Shown here: piece by piece, positions 42,003 through 51,574 of the stretch
How positions within the stretch are numbered: the first letter of the stretch is position 1
How the letters are laid out: each line of letters begins with the position of its first letter
Assembly: GCF_965139615.1 (NCBI RefSeq)
Contig: NZ_CBCSIQ010000001.1
Span: forward strand, 186,001 to 250,000
Direction: 5' to 3'
DNA: 64,000 nt
Source: Kerstersia similis
Lineage (GTDB): Bacteria > Pseudomonadota > Gammaproteobacteria > Burkholderiales > Burkholderiaceae_B
Position numbers and translations under genes: made by a program
The notes under the pieces: model-generated
Databases searched by the model: none
What the model was told of the DNA's origin: nothing
What the model saw: only the letters and a program-made list of their open reading frames with translations

Positions 42003-42185
42003 ATTCGCTTGGCGGGGCGGGACGTGCCGCCAGCGGCGCGTCTATCCGCGCCCGGACGGCGTGATGTCGCCGGGAGTGTGCCTCTTGCAGCACACCGGAC
42101 GCTGATAATTTCATCCATTCTGAGTATGCTTGTGCTGCGGTGCCGGCTTTTTTTGAGCCAGCGCAACGACAACCTGTGGACAAGT

Positions 42186-42212
42186 CTTGAAAATCAGCGA
42201 TGTTGCCCGCAT
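42186..42212 (+). promoter_or_regulatory. Sigma-32-type heat-shock promoter of clpB
   Basis: CTTGAAA (42186-42192) and CCCGCAT (42206-42212) are separated by 13 bp. This matches the CTTGAAA-N11-16-CCCCATNT sigma-32 pattern at all but one or two positions, about 45 bp upstream of clpB. Confidence 0.75.
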
Positions 42213-42263
42213 CTTTGGTGTATCGGGCCTCATGGCCCCACTGATTTCTGCTCAAGGTAGATT

Positions 42264-44864
42264 ATGCGATTCGACAAGCTCACCACGAAGTTCCAGCAGG
42301 CACTGGCCGATGCTCAGAGCCTGGCTGTACGCAATGACAATCCCTATATTGAACCCGCGCACGTCCTGGCTGCCATGCTAGCTGACCAGGATAGCGGCGC
42401 TGCGGCTTTGCTCGCCCGCGCCGGGGTGGCGGTCAACCGCCTGGCGCCTGCGCTCGATTCCGCCATCAAGGCTTTGCCCCAGGTGCAGGGCGGTGATGGC
42501 AATGTGCAGATCGGCCGTGATCTGCAAGCCGTGCTGGCCCGCACCGACAAGGAAGCAGGCAAGCGTGGCGATGCCTATATCGCTGGCGAACTGTTCTTGC
42601 TGGCGCTGACGGAAGACAAAGGCCCGGTGGGCCGGGCGCTGGCCGAAGCCGGACTGCAGCGCAAGGCGCTGGAAAGCGCCATCGAGGCCGTGCGTGGCGG
42701 CGAAGCCGTGAATGACCAGGACGCCGAAGGCCAGCGCGAAGCCCTGGGCAAGTACACCCAGGACCTGACCGAGCGCGCTCGCCAGGGCAAGCTGGATCCG
42801 GTCATCGGCCGCGATGACGAAATCCGCCGGGCGATCCAGATCCTGCAGCGCCGTACCAAGAACAACCCGGTGCTGATCGGTGAACCCGGCGTCGGCAAGA
42901 CCGCCATCGTCGAAGGCCTGGCGCAGCGCATCGTCAACGGCGAAGTGCCGGAAAGCCTGCGCGGCAAGCGCGTGTTGTCACTCGACCTGGCTGCCCTGCT
43001 GGCAGGGGCCAAGTTCCGTGGCGAGTTCGAAGAGCGCTTGAAAGCCGTGCTCAAGGAACTCTCCCAGGACGAAGGCCGCAGCATTGTTTTCATCGACGAA
43101 ATCCACACCATGGTGGGCGCGGGCAAGGCGGAAGGCGCCATGGATGCCGGCAATATGCTCAAGCCTGCGCTGTCGCGCGGCGAACTGCATTGCATAGGCG
43201 CGACCACGCTGGACGAATACCGCAAGTACATCGAAAAGGATGCTGCGCTGGAGCGCCGCTTCCAGAAAGTGCTGGTTGACGAGCCTGATGTGGAATCGAC
43301 CATCGCTATCCTGCGCGGTCTGCAGGAGCGTTATGAATTGCACCACGGCGTCGAGATTACCGACCCGGCCATCGTGGCGGCCGCCGAGCTGTCGAACCGC
43401 TATATCACCGACCGCTTCCTGCCCGATAAGGCCATCGACCTGATCGACGAGGCAGCGGCGCGCATCCGCATGGAGATCGACTCCAAGCCGGAAGTCATGG
43501 ACAAGCTGGATCGCCGCATCATCCAGCTCAAGATCGAGCGCGAAGCGGTCAAGAAGGAAACCGACGACGCATCGCTGCGTCGCCTGCAGGCCATCGAGGA
43601 AGAACTCGACAAGCTGCAGCGCGAGTACAACGACTACGAAGAAATCTGGAAGGCGGAAAAAGCGGCCGTGCAAGGCACGCAGTCCATCAAGGAAGAAATC
43701 GACAAGGTCCGCGCCGAGATGGCGGAGCTGCAGCGCAAGGGGCAGTTCGACAAACTGGCGGAGTTGCAATACGGCAAGCTGCCTGAACTGGAAGCGCGCC
43801 TGAAGGCGGCGGAGCGTACGGAAGAGTCTGCGGATGCTGCCGACAGCGGCAAGCCGCGCCTGTTGCGTACCCAGGTCGGGGCAGAGGAAATCGCCGAAGT
43901 GGTGTCGCGTGCCACGGGTATTCCCGTGTCCAAGATGATGCAGGGCGAGCGTGCCAAGCTGCTGCACATGGAAGACTACCTGCACCGCCGCGTGATCGGC
44001 CAGGACGAAGCCGTGAGCCTGGTGGCCGATGCGATCCGTCGCTCGCGGGCCGGGCTGGCTGATCCGTCGCGCCCCTACGGTTCCTTCCTGTTCCTGGGCC
44101 CGACGGGCGTGGGCAAGACCGAACTGACCCGGACGCTGGCAGACTTCCTGTTCGATTCCGACGAGCACCTGATCCGCATCGACATGAGCGAATTCATGGA
44201 GAAGCACTCGGTGGCCCGCCTGATTGGCGCGCCTCCCGGATATGTGGGCTACGAGGAAGGGGGCTACCTGACCGAAGCCGTGCGCCGCAAGCCGTACAGC
44301 GTGGTGCTGCTCGATGAAGTCGAAAAGGCGCACCCGGATGTATTCAACGTGCTGCTGCAAGTGCTCGATGATGGCCGCCTGACCGATGGTCAGGGCCGCA
44401 CGGTGGACTTCCGCAACACAGTGATCGTCATGACCTCCAACCTCGGGTCGCACCAGATCCAGCTGCTGGCGGGCGAACCCTACGAAACCGTCAAGAGCGC
44501 GGTGTGGGAAGAACTCAAGCAGTCCTTCCGCCCCGAGTTCCTGAACCGTATCGACGAAGTCGTGGTGTTCCATGGCCTGGACAGCAAGCACATCCAGGAT
44601 ATTGCTGCCATCCAGCTGCAGCGTCTGGACAAGCGCCTGCAACAGCAGGATATGCATCTGGATGTCACGGAAACGGCGCTGGCGGAAATCGCCCGGGCGG
44701 GTTTCGATCCGGTCTTTGGTGCCCGGCCGCTCAAGCGCGCGATCCAGCAGGAAATCGAGAATCCTGTGGCTCGCCTCATCCTGGAGGGCAAATTCGGTCC
44801 GGGGGATGTGGTGCCGGTCGATTGGCGCGAAGGCAAGTTCGTGTTCGAGCGTACCCTGCAGTAA
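42264..44864 (+). CDS. clpB: Chaperone ClpB (disaggregase)
   Basis: 866 residues of hexameric AAA+ disaggregase acting with DnaK. There is an N-terminal Clp-N domain, first nucleotide domain with Walker A GEPGVGKTAIVEGLA near 206 and IVFIDEIHTMVGAG. The coiled-coil middle domain spans about 400-530 (rich in Glu/Lys/Gln). The second domain has Walker A GPTGVGKTELTRTLA near 607 and the GYVGYEEGG pore loop. There is no ClpP-binding IGF loop, in keeping with ClpB. A sigma-32-like promoter precedes it. Confidence 0.97.
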   Translation: MRFDKLTTKFQQALADAQSLAVRNDNPYIEPAHVLAAMLADQDSGAAALLARAGVAVNRLAPALDSAIKALPQVQGGDGNVQIGRDLQAVLARTDKEAGKRGDAYIAGELFLLALTEDKGPVGRALAEAGLQRKALESAIEAVRGGEAVNDQDAEGQREALGKYTQDLTERARQGKLDPVIGRDDEIRRAIQILQRRTKNNPVLIGEPGVGKTAIVEGLAQRIVNGEVPESLRGKRVLSLDLAALLAGAKFRGEFEERLKAVLKELSQDEGRSIVFIDEIHTMVGAGKAEGAMDAGNMLKPALSRGELHCIGATTLDEYRKYIEKDAALERRFQKVLVDEPDVESTIAILRGLQERYELHHGVEITDPAIVAAAELSNRYITDRFLPDKAIDLIDEAAARIRMEIDSKPEVMDKLDRRIIQLKIEREAVKKETDDASLRRLQAIEEELDKLQREYNDYEEIWKAEKAAVQGTQSIKEEIDKVRAEMAELQRKGQFDKLAELQYGKLPELEARLKAAERTEESADAADSGKPRLLRTQVGAEEIAEVVSRATGIPVSKMMQGERAKLLHMEDYLHRRVIGQDEAVSLVADAIRRSRAGLADPSRPYGSFLFLGPTGVGKTELTRTLADFLFDSDEHLIRIDMSEFMEKHSVARLIGAPPGYVGYEEGGYLTEAVRRKPYSVVLLDEVEKAHPDVFNVLLQVLDDGRLTDGQGRTVDFRNTVIVMTSNLGSHQIQLLAGEPYETVKSAVWEELKQSFRPEFLNRIDEVVVFHGLDSKHIQDIAAIQLQRLDKRLQQQDMHLDVTETALAEIARAGFDPVFGARPLKRAIQQEIENPVARLILEGKFGPGDVVPVDWREGKFVFERTLQ

Positions 44865-44883
44865 ACGCATCGGTTTCGGGATG

Positions 44884-44959
44884 CCTGACGCCAGCCTGGC
44901 GTCAGGGCTCTCCTGGATCCTGGCCCTGGTCTGCCGCTTCTGGCCGGCCAGGGCTTTTT
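44884..44959 (+). terminator. Double stem-loop terminator of clpB
   Basis: CCTGACGCCA pairs with TGGCGTCAGG (44884-44906). A second stem, GCCCTGG with CCAGGGC (44923-44954), is followed by five Ts. The second is the better Rho-independent terminator. Confidence 0.7.
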
Positions 44960-45071
44960 GTTGCGTGAACGACGCGGGTTCGCCATGGGCGTGAGTGTTT
45001 CCCTTGTGCCGGGTCTGTCGCTATACTTTATAGTTATCACCCATTCCGGGTTTACTGCCGAGGTATTCGTC

Positions 45072-45132
45072 ATGCGCCATTAATGCCACCGTCCCTGTGA
45101 CGGTCAGTCTCCACCTACCCTGATGAGCAGGG
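45072..45132 (+). promoter_or_regulatory. Leader with three-codon ORF (MRH*) and two hairpins before the ABC-F gene
   Basis: ATG-CGC-CAT-TAA at 45072-45083 has its own ribosome site GAGG eight bases upstream. It is followed at once by hairpin ACCGTC/GACGGT (45088-45104) and hairpin CCCTG/CAGGG (45118-45132), which ends close to the GGAG of the ABC-F gene. A -10-like TATACT at 45022-45027 suggests a leader of about 125 bases. A translational attenuator is likely by analogy with ABC-F resistance genes; the trigger is unknown. Confidence 0.55.
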
Positions 45133-45159
45133 GGAGTTTCTGGCATTTCTGGAGTGACC

Positions 45160-46785
45160 ATGACGAGTCCCTATACAAGTCCATCTCTGACGCTGGAAGG
45201 CGTGTCTTATGTCTTGCCTGACGGCAGGACGCTTTTTTCCGACCTGAACGAACATTTCGATCTACGTGCCACCGGCCTGGTGGGGCGCAATGGCGTTGGC
45301 AAGTCCGTGCTGGCACGCCTGTTGTCCGGGCTGTTGCCGCCCAGCGCAGGACGATGCTTGCGTTCCGGCAAGGTGTATTACCTGGCGCAACAGCTGGTGC
45401 CGGCCCCAGGGGCGACGGTCGCCAGCCTGACTGGCGTGCAGGTACGTCTGGATGCATTGGCGCGTATCGAGGCGGGCAGCAGCGCTGCTGCCGATTTCGA
45501 AACCGTGGGCGATGCTTGGGATATCCGCCAGCGCCTGCACGACGAACTGGACCGTAGCGGGCTGGGTCATCTCGACGAAACCGTCGCGGCCAGCCGGCTC
45601 AGCGGCGGGGAGGCCATGCGCTTGTCACTGATCGGCGCCATGTTGTCGGAAGCGGATTTCCTGGTGCTCGACGAGCCGACCAACCATCTGGATATCCGTA
45701 CCCGGCAGGCACTGCTGGCGCAGTTGCAGCGCTGGCAGCTCGGTTTGCTGGTGGTCAGCCATGACCGAGGTTTGCTCGACACCATGGAGCGCATCGTGGC
45801 GCTGTCGTCATTGGGCTTGCGCAGCTATGGTGGGAATTACACGTTTTATGCGCAATGCCTGGCCAGTGAGCGGGAAAGTGCGATCGAGCGCCTGGCGCAG
45901 CGCAAGCTGGAGCGCCAGCGGGACGAACAGCGGCTGCGCGAGCAACGCGAACGCCAGGAAAAGCGGCAGGCACGCGGCAACCGCCAGGGGCGCGAAGCGA
46001 ACCAGGCCAAAATCCTGTTGGATCGGCAGAAAGAGCGTAGCCAGGGGTCTGCAGGCAAGTTGCGCCGCTGGCAAGCCGAAGCCAGCGAGCAGGCTAATCA
46101 GCGGGTGCGTGAAGCGGCCCGGCAAGTGGCGGAAGACGGAGAGATCGTGATGCATGCGCCGCTTGGTGCATCGCATGCGCCCGGCTGTGTCGCCAGCCTG
46201 GAGGAAGTGGTGCTGCCTCATGTCGAGGGCGCGACGCGCACACTCAGTTTACGGGTGGCAGGGCAACAGCGGATAGGGGTGATCGGCCCGAACGGCTGTG
46301 GCAAGTCCACGGTGCTGAAAGTGCTGGCAGGCCAGTTGCAACCGGTGTCGGGGAGGTGCCATGTTGCCGTGCCGGTGGTCTATCTGGATCAGGGGTTGGC
46401 TGACCTGGATCCGGCGCGTTCCGTGCTGGCGCAGATGCAGGCGGTCAATGGCAGCCTGCCCGAAGGGGAATTGCGCATGCGGCTGGCGCATTTGGGGCTG
46501 GATGCCGGGGCTGTCACGCGGCCCAGCGGCATGCTCAGTGGTGGCGAGCGCCTCAAAGCGGCTTTGGCCAGGGTGATGTATGCCGATACGCCGCCGCAGT
46601 TGCTGCTGCTGGATGAGCCGAACAATCACCTGGATCTGCCCTCGATGCAGGCGCTTGAAAGCATGCTGCAGGCGTATGCAGGGGCCCTGGTAGTCGTGTC
46701 CCATGATGAGGCGTTCCTGAGCCAGCTGGCGCTGACCGACCGCTTGCTTGCAAGCGAACAGGGCTGGAGCCTGCAAGCGGGGTAG
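45160..46785 (+). CDS. ABC-F family ATPase (ribosome-associated)
   Basis: 541 residues with two ABC ATPase domains and no membrane part. Domain 1 has GLVGRNGVGKSVLARLL, signature LSGGEAMRLSL and FLVLDEPTNHLDIRT. The Arg/Gln/Glu-rich linker of about 75 residues (ERLAQRKLERQRDEQRLREQ and on) is the P-site tRNA interaction arm. Domain 2 has GVIGPNGCGKSTVLKVL, LSGGERLKAAL and LLLLDEPNNHLDLPS. ABC-F proteins rescue stalled ribosomes or protect them from antibiotics. The start at 45160 has GGAG five bases upstream. The attenuator-like leader points to inducible expression. Confidence 0.92.
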   Translation: MTSPYTSPSLTLEGVSYVLPDGRTLFSDLNEHFDLRATGLVGRNGVGKSVLARLLSGLLPPSAGRCLRSGKVYYLAQQLVPAPGATVASLTGVQVRLDALARIEAGSSAAADFETVGDAWDIRQRLHDELDRSGLGHLDETVAASRLSGGEAMRLSLIGAMLSEADFLVLDEPTNHLDIRTRQALLAQLQRWQLGLLVVSHDRGLLDTMERIVALSSLGLRSYGGNYTFYAQCLASERESAIERLAQRKLERQRDEQRLREQRERQEKRQARGNRQGREANQAKILLDRQKERSQGSAGKLRRWQAEASEQANQRVREAARQVAEDGEIVMHAPLGASHAPGCVASLEEVVLPHVEGATRTLSLRVAGQQRIGVIGPNGCGKSTVLKVLAGQLQPVSGRCHVAVPVVYLDQGLADLDPARSVLAQMQAVNGSLPEGELRMRLAHLGLDAGAVTRPSGMLSGGERLKAALARVMYADTPPQLLLLDEPNNHLDLPSMQALESMLQAYAGALVVVSHDEAFLSQLALTDRLLASEQGWSLQAG

Positions 46786-46851
46786 CCGGGCATCCGGCCA
46801 CGCCTGGCGTGGGCCTGCTGTTCGAGGCTGCCCGGATGCGCGGCGTGATGC

Positions 46852-47925
46852 CTACAGATCGGACGATTGCGCCCACAGGTTGATGCCGCTGTCGCCTTGC
46901 ACCGCCTGGTCGATCGCTTGCAGTTCCTCGGTACTGAAGGCCGTGTTGGCAAGTGCCGCCAGGTTTTCATCAAGTTGCGCGGTGGAGGACGCTCCGACCA
47001 GCACGGAGGACACCCGGTGGTTGCGCAACAGCCAGGCGATGGCCAACTGCGCCAGGGTCTGGCCGCGTGCGCGGGCGATGGCGGCCAGGTCGCGCAGCCG
47101 GCGCAGATTGTCTTCCGACAGATGGGACGCATCAAATGAAAAGCGCTTGGATGCGTGTGCGGCATTGCGATCCTGCAGGAAGCGGTCGGTCAGCAGGCCT
47201 TGGGCCAGCGGCGTGAAGGCAATCAGGCCCAGGCCGGTCTGTTCCAGGGTGTCGAGCAGGCCATTTTCCACCCAGCGGTTCAGCAGGGAATAGGCCGGCT
47301 GATGGATGACCAGCGGCGTGCCCAGGCTGCGCGCAAATTCCACGGCACGCTGCGTGCGCTCTGCGGAATAAGAAGAAATCCCTACATAGAGCGCCTTGCC
47401 CTGGCGGACAACGGTATCGAGCGCGCCTATGGTTTCCTCGATGGGGGTGTCAGGATCGACGCGGTGGGAATAGTAGATATCCACGTAATCCGTGCTGAGA
47501 CGGCGCAGGGATTCATCCAGGCTGTTGATGAGGTACTTGCGCGAGCCGAAATTGCCGTAGGGGCCGGGCCAGTGCGGCCAGCCAGCCTTGGTGGAAACCA
47601 CCAGCTCACTGCGGTAGGGCCGGAACTCGTTGCGCAGCAGGCGGCCGAAGTTTTCTTCTGCCGCGCCATGCGGCGGGCCGTAGTTGTTCGCCAGGTCGAA
47701 GTGGGTAATGCCGCGATCAAAGGCATGCGTGAGGATGTCGCGCTGCCGGGAAAAAGGATGTTCATCCCCGAAGTTCCACCACAGGCCAAGTGAAATCGGC
47801 GGCAGCAGCAGGCCACTGCTGCCGACGCGGCGGTAGGCATGGTGGCTGTAGCGGTCGGCGGCGGCCTGCCAGGGGCGGTGGATGTCTGGGACGGTATTGG
47901 GGAATCGGACTTCGCGGTGGGTCAT
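46852..47925 (-). CDS. Aldo/keto reductase of the YghZ (L-glyceraldehyde 3-phosphate reductase) family
   Basis: 357 residues, NADPH-dependent. YRRVGSSGLLLPPISLGLWWNFG, then FDRGITHFDLANNYGPPHGAAEENFGRLL (catalytic Asp and Tyr), STKAGWPHWPGPYG with Lys, and YYSHRVDPDTPIEET with His make the full tetrad. This is the YghZ/AKR14 type that detoxifies methylglyoxal and reduces L-glyceraldehyde 3-phosphate. The start at 47925 gives the family N terminus. It is transcribed alone and convergent with the ABC-F gene. Confidence 0.92.
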   Translation of the reverse strand: MTHREVRFPNTVPDIHRPWQAAADRYSHHAYRRVGSSGLLLPPISLGLWWNFGDEHPFSRQRDILTHAFDRGITHFDLANNYGPPHGAAEENFGRLLRNEFRPYRSELVVSTKAGWPHWPGPYGNFGSRKYLINSLDESLRRLSTDYVDIYYSHRVDPDTPIEETIGALDTVVRQGKALYVGISSYSAERTQRAVEFARSLGTPLVIHQPAYSLLNRWVENGLLDTLEQTGLGLIAFTPLAQGLLTDRFLQDRNAAHASKRFSFDASHLSEDNLRRLRDLAAIARARGQTLAQLAIAWLLRNHRVSSVLVGASSTAQLDENLAALANTAFSTEELQAIDQAVQGDSGINLWAQSSDL

Positions 47926-48201
47926 GGACGGGAAAATGAACGTGAGGAGAGCGTGGGAAGGGGCGGCGGGGGACGCGTCGGCACGGCAACGTGCGAGGTG
48001 ACGGTCACGGGCCAGCAGAATCCGACAGGTGCCCGCAGAGCCGGGCATGGGTGGAAATCATTGTAGGAGTGCCGGCGCGGGGCGCGATGTACCAACAAGT
48101 CATGAGCAAGTGCATGCTGGTTATGAAGCCTGGCGCGGATGCCGGAAGCCTGGCGCCGCTGCCGCAGTCATGCCTGACTGAGCATTAGCATATTGCGAAG
48201 T

Positions 48202-48234
48202 GGTTATTCAAAAAACGGTGCGGCCCCCATAACC
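48202..48234 (+). promoter_or_regulatory. Inverted repeat upstream of metY
   Basis: GGTTAT (48202-48207) and ATAACC (48229-48234) flank an A-rich TTCAAAAAAC stretch, about 40 bp upstream of metY. The form resembles a CysB- or MetR-type activator site, but the match to any consensus is loose. Confidence 0.4.
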
Positions 48235-48271
48235 TTGTCTCGTCAATGGTTGCCAGACAAGGAAGCGCATC

Positions 48272-49567
48272 ATGCCGCAGCAGGAAACACCCGATTGGAA
48301 ATTCGAGACGGTCGCCGTACACGGCGGCTACTCCCCCGAGCCCACCACCCGCGCCGTGGCCGTACCCATTTATCAGACCGCCGCTTTTTCTTTCGATGAC
48401 ACCCAGCATGGCGCTGATCTGTTCGACCTGAAGGTCGAGGGCAACATCTATACCCGGGTAACCAATCCCACCAATGCGGTGCTGGAAGCGCGGCTGGCAG
48501 CCCTGGAGGGCGGCGTAGGCGCGCTGGCGCTGGCTTCCGGCCAGGCGGCCGTGACATATTCGATCCTGACCTTGGCCGAAGCGGGCGACAACATCATTTC
48601 GGCGTCCACGCTCTATGGCGGCACGTACAACCTGTTTGCGCATACCTTGCCGCAATTCGGCATTGTCACGCGCTTTGCCGACGGGGCGGATCCGTCCTCG
48701 TTCGAGGCCTTGTTCGATGCGCGCACCAAGGCCGTGTTCGTGGAGTCCATCGGCAACCCCCTGGGCAACATTACCGATATCGCCGCGATTGCCGAGATTG
48801 CGCATCGTCATGGCGTTCCGCTGATTGTCGATAACACCGTGGCCACGCCTTATCTGCTGCGTCCTTTTGAGCATGGTGCGGATATCGTGGTGCATTCGCT
48901 GACCAAGTACCTGGGCGGGCATGGCACCACCCTGGGCGGAGCCATCGTGGATTCCGGGCGCTTCCCCTGGGCTGAGCATAAAGCCCGCTATCCGCGTCTC
49001 AACGAGCCGGAGGTCAGTTATCACGGCGTGGTGTTCACCGAAGCTCTCGGAGAGGCGGCCTATATCGGCCGGGCCCGCGTAGTGCCGCTGCGCAATACCG
49101 GCGCAGCGCTGTCGCCCTTCAATGCCTTCCTGATCTTGCAGGGGATTGAAACGCTAGGGCTGCGTCTGGATCGCATCAACCAGAACAGCTTGGCGATTGC
49201 GCAGTTCCTGCAGGCACACCCCAAGGTGGATTGGGTGAGCTATGCCGCCTTGCCGGGCCATCCCGATCACGCACTGGCCCGGAAATATCTGAACGGGCAG
49301 GCGTCAGGGGTGCTGACTTTCGGTGTCAAGGGCGGACGCGAAGCCGGTGCGCGTTTTCTTGATGCCTTGCAGCTCTTTACGCGTCTCGTGAACATCGGGG
49401 ACGCCAAGTCGCTGGCCACGCATCCGGCTTCGACCACGCATCGCCAGCTGGCTGCCGACGAGCTTGCCAAAGCGGGGGTACGCGAAGAAACCGTGCGCCT
49501 GTCGATCGGGATCGAACATATCGACGATCTGCGTGCCGATCTGGCGCAGGCGCTGGCGCATCTTTGA
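48272..49567 (+). CDS. metY: O-acetylhomoserine aminocarboxypropyltransferase / sulfhydrylase
   Basis: 431 residues, PLP-dependent. It makes homocysteine from O-acetylhomoserine and sulfide, or methionine from methanethiol. Cys/Met-metabolism motifs: YTRVTNPTNAVLEARLAALEGG, ASTLYGGTYNLF, DNTVATPYLLRP, and the PLP lysine in VVHSLTKYLGGHG near residue 210. The C-terminal VNIGDAKSLATHPASTTH is typical of MetY. The start has AAGGA eight bases upstream. It heads a run of four same-strand genes including two MetQ-type proteins. Confidence 0.95.
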   Translation: MPQQETPDWKFETVAVHGGYSPEPTTRAVAVPIYQTAAFSFDDTQHGADLFDLKVEGNIYTRVTNPTNAVLEARLAALEGGVGALALASGQAAVTYSILTLAEAGDNIISASTLYGGTYNLFAHTLPQFGIVTRFADGADPSSFEALFDARTKAVFVESIGNPLGNITDIAAIAEIAHRHGVPLIVDNTVATPYLLRPFEHGADIVVHSLTKYLGGHGTTLGGAIVDSGRFPWAEHKARYPRLNEPEVSYHGVVFTEALGEAAYIGRARVVPLRNTGAALSPFNAFLILQGIETLGLRLDRINQNSLAIAQFLQAHPKVDWVSYAALPGHPDHALARKYLNGQASGVLTFGVKGGREAGARFLDALQLFTRLVNIGDAKSLATHPASTTHRQLAADELAKAGVREETVRLSIGIEHIDDLRADLAQALAHL

Positions 49568-49607
49568 TGCTGAAGCCGGAGCGGCAGGCTCCGGGTGCTC
49601 AAACCGA

Positions 49608-50435
49608 ATGAACAAACGTTTTTCAGTCATGTTGAATATCAAAAAAACCTTATGGGCCGGGGTCGTCCTGACGCTTGGATTGGCCGCCTCCGTGCAGGCG
49701 CAAACGACGGTACGGCTGGGCATCAGCGGCGGCGTCATGGAAGATGTGGCTGAAGCGGCCAGCCGGGCGGCTGCGCGGGAAGGCCTCATCCAGATCAAAC
49801 CCGTGGTGTTCACCGGCCATCTCAACGCCAACGGACCGCTCAACGATGGCGATCTGGACGCCAATGCCTTCCAGCACGAGCCCTATCTGCGCGGGCAGAC
49901 ACGGGCGCATGGTTATGCGCTGGCGCCGGTAGCGCACACCCTGAGTGCGCCCCTGGGTATCTATTCGCGCAAATACAAATCCTTGAATGATCTACCGGAA
50001 AAGGCGCTGGTGGGGATCCCGGGGGATGACACCAATCGCAATCGCGCCCTGTTGCTGCTGCAGCATTACGGGCTGATTAGCTTGCGTCCGGATCTGGATG
50101 TCAAACGCGGCGACAACGCGACCACGCTGGATATCGTTGCCAACCCGCGCCAGCTTGAGATTCGTGAGATTGATTCGCTGATCCTGGCGCGGGCGCTGGA
50201 TGATGTCGATGCCGGCGCCATTATTACCGCCGAAGCCTCGCAGGCCGGTTTGCTGCCGGCCCGCGACGCCATTGCGCTGGAGCCGCCTGGCGGACCTTAC
50301 GCCAATGTACTGGTGGTACGGGAACGGGACCGCGGCCAGCCGTGGGTCGCGCCTTTGACGCGCGCCTTCCAGTCCGATGAGGTGCGCGAATTGCTGAGAA
50401 CACGCTATAGCGGCACTTTGCTGCCGGCGTTCTGA
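49608..50435 (+). CDS. MetQ/NlpA-family periplasmic binding protein, first copy
   Basis: 275 residues. The signal peptide ends ASVQA before QTTVRLGISGG; there is no lipobox cysteine, unlike classical MetQ lipoproteins. LDANAFQHEPYLRGQTRAHGYALAPVAHTLSAPLGIYSRKYKSLNDLP is the NlpA/MetQ hallmark (substrate-contact block). It probably binds methionine or a related sulfur compound. No metI or metN permease or ATPase gene is nearby. The start is ATG 49608 or 49629; neither has a strong ribosome site. Confidence 0.85.
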   Translation: MNKRFSVMLNIKKTLWAGVVLTLGLAASVQAQTTVRLGISGGVMEDVAEAASRAAAREGLIQIKPVVFTGHLNANGPLNDGDLDANAFQHEPYLRGQTRAHGYALAPVAHTLSAPLGIYSRKYKSLNDLPEKALVGIPGDDTNRNRALLLLQHYGLISLRPDLDVKRGDNATTLDIVANPRQLEIREIDSLILARALDDVDAGAIITAEASQAGLLPARDAIALEPPGGPYANVLVVRERDRGQPWVAPLTRAFQSDEVRELLRTRYSGTLLPAF

Positions 50436-50477
50436 TGTCTGTTTTTGTCTCGTTTCTGCTTAAAGGCGCTTACTGCC

Positions 50478-51518
50478 ATGAGTCTTGATCTTACTGCTGA
50501 ACAACTGCCTATTCTGGATCTGTCACTGCTGGACGGCAGCCCGGCACAGCGTGAAGCCTTCCTGGCCGATCTTCGTTATGCCGCGCGTGAAATCGGTTTT
50601 TTCTACATTACCGGCCATGGCATCCCGCCGGCGCTACTGCAGGCCGTCAAACAGCGGGCGCGAGAGTTCTTCGCCTTGCCCCAGGCCGATAAGCTGACGG
50701 TGCAGATGATTCATTCGCCGCATTTCCGCGGCTATTCGCTGGCTGCGGCCGAGTACACGCGAGGGCGGCAGGATTGGCGCGAACAGTTCGATATCGGCGC
50801 CGAACGCGCCGTGCGCGAGATTGGCCCGGATACGCCGCCCTGGGCACGCCTGCAGGGGCCAAATCTCTGGCCCGAGGAAAGCTTGCCGCAGTTGCGTCCG
50901 GTATTGCAGGCGTGGCAAGCGGAAATGACCCGCACCACGCTGCGCTTGCTGCGCGCCTTTGCCCTGGCGCTGGGCCTGGAAGAGAATGCATTCGACGCGC
51001 TGTATGGCCGTGAGCCCAACGAACATGCCAAGATCATCCGTTACCCCGGCCGCGAACAGACCGGCAGCGATCAGGGCGTCGGGCCGCACAAGGATAGCGG
51101 TCTGATCACCTTTGTACTGCAGGACGAGCAGGGTGGGCTGCAGGTCGAAGGCAAGGACGGGCGCTGGATCGACGCGCATCCGATCGAGAACACTTTCGTC
51201 GTGAATATCGGGGAGTTGCTCGAGCTGGCGACCAACGGCTATCTGCGCGCGACGGTGCACCAGGTGGTGACGCCACCGTCGGGGCGTGATCGCCTGTCGG
51301 TTGCCTTCTTCCTGGGGGCGCGGCTGGATGCGGAAGTGCCGCTCTATCGCTTGCCCGCCGAGCTGGCGGCCCAGGCCTTGGGGCCGGAAACCGATCCGCT
51401 CAACCCGCTGCTGCGCCAGGTGGGGCTGAACTATCTCAAGGGACGTTTGCGCTCCCATCCTGATGTGGCGCAACGCTATTACGCGGATGTGCTCGAAAAG
51501 GCGGGCGCGCCTGCCTGA
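50478..51518 (+). CDS. 2-oxoglutarate/Fe(II)-dependent oxygenase, isopenicillin N synthase-like
   Basis: 346 residues. The DIOX_N domain begins LPILDLSLLDG and AREIGFFYITGHGIP. The C-terminal double-stranded beta-helix carries the iron ligands His and Asp in GPHKDSGLITFVLQ and the distal His in LRATVHQVVTP, then the 2-oxoglutarate-binding DRLSVAFF (Arg-x-Ser). The oxygenase probably hydroxylates or cleaves a small molecule. Placed between two MetQ-type proteins after metY, the substrate may be a sulfur compound (inference). Confidence 0.88.
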   Translation: MSLDLTAEQLPILDLSLLDGSPAQREAFLADLRYAAREIGFFYITGHGIPPALLQAVKQRAREFFALPQADKLTVQMIHSPHFRGYSLAAAEYTRGRQDWREQFDIGAERAVREIGPDTPPWARLQGPNLWPEESLPQLRPVLQAWQAEMTRTTLRLLRAFALALGLEENAFDALYGREPNEHAKIIRYPGREQTGSDQGVGPHKDSGLITFVLQDEQGGLQVEGKDGRWIDAHPIENTFVVNIGELLELATNGYLRATVHQVVTPPSGRDRLSVAFFLGARLDAEVPLYRLPAELAAQALGPETDPLNPLLRQVGLNYLKGRLRSHPDVAQRYYADVLEKAGAPA

Positions 51519-51574
51519 GTGTCGAGCCGGCCAGATGGCCGGAAGGTTGCGATTTTTCTATGGGAGCGGCAAGA

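Noticed and set aside
42978..44870. A 630-codon open frame antisense to clpB
   Set aside because: It is antisense to a highly conserved gene and shows no family resemblance. The long frame comes from codon bias of clpB.
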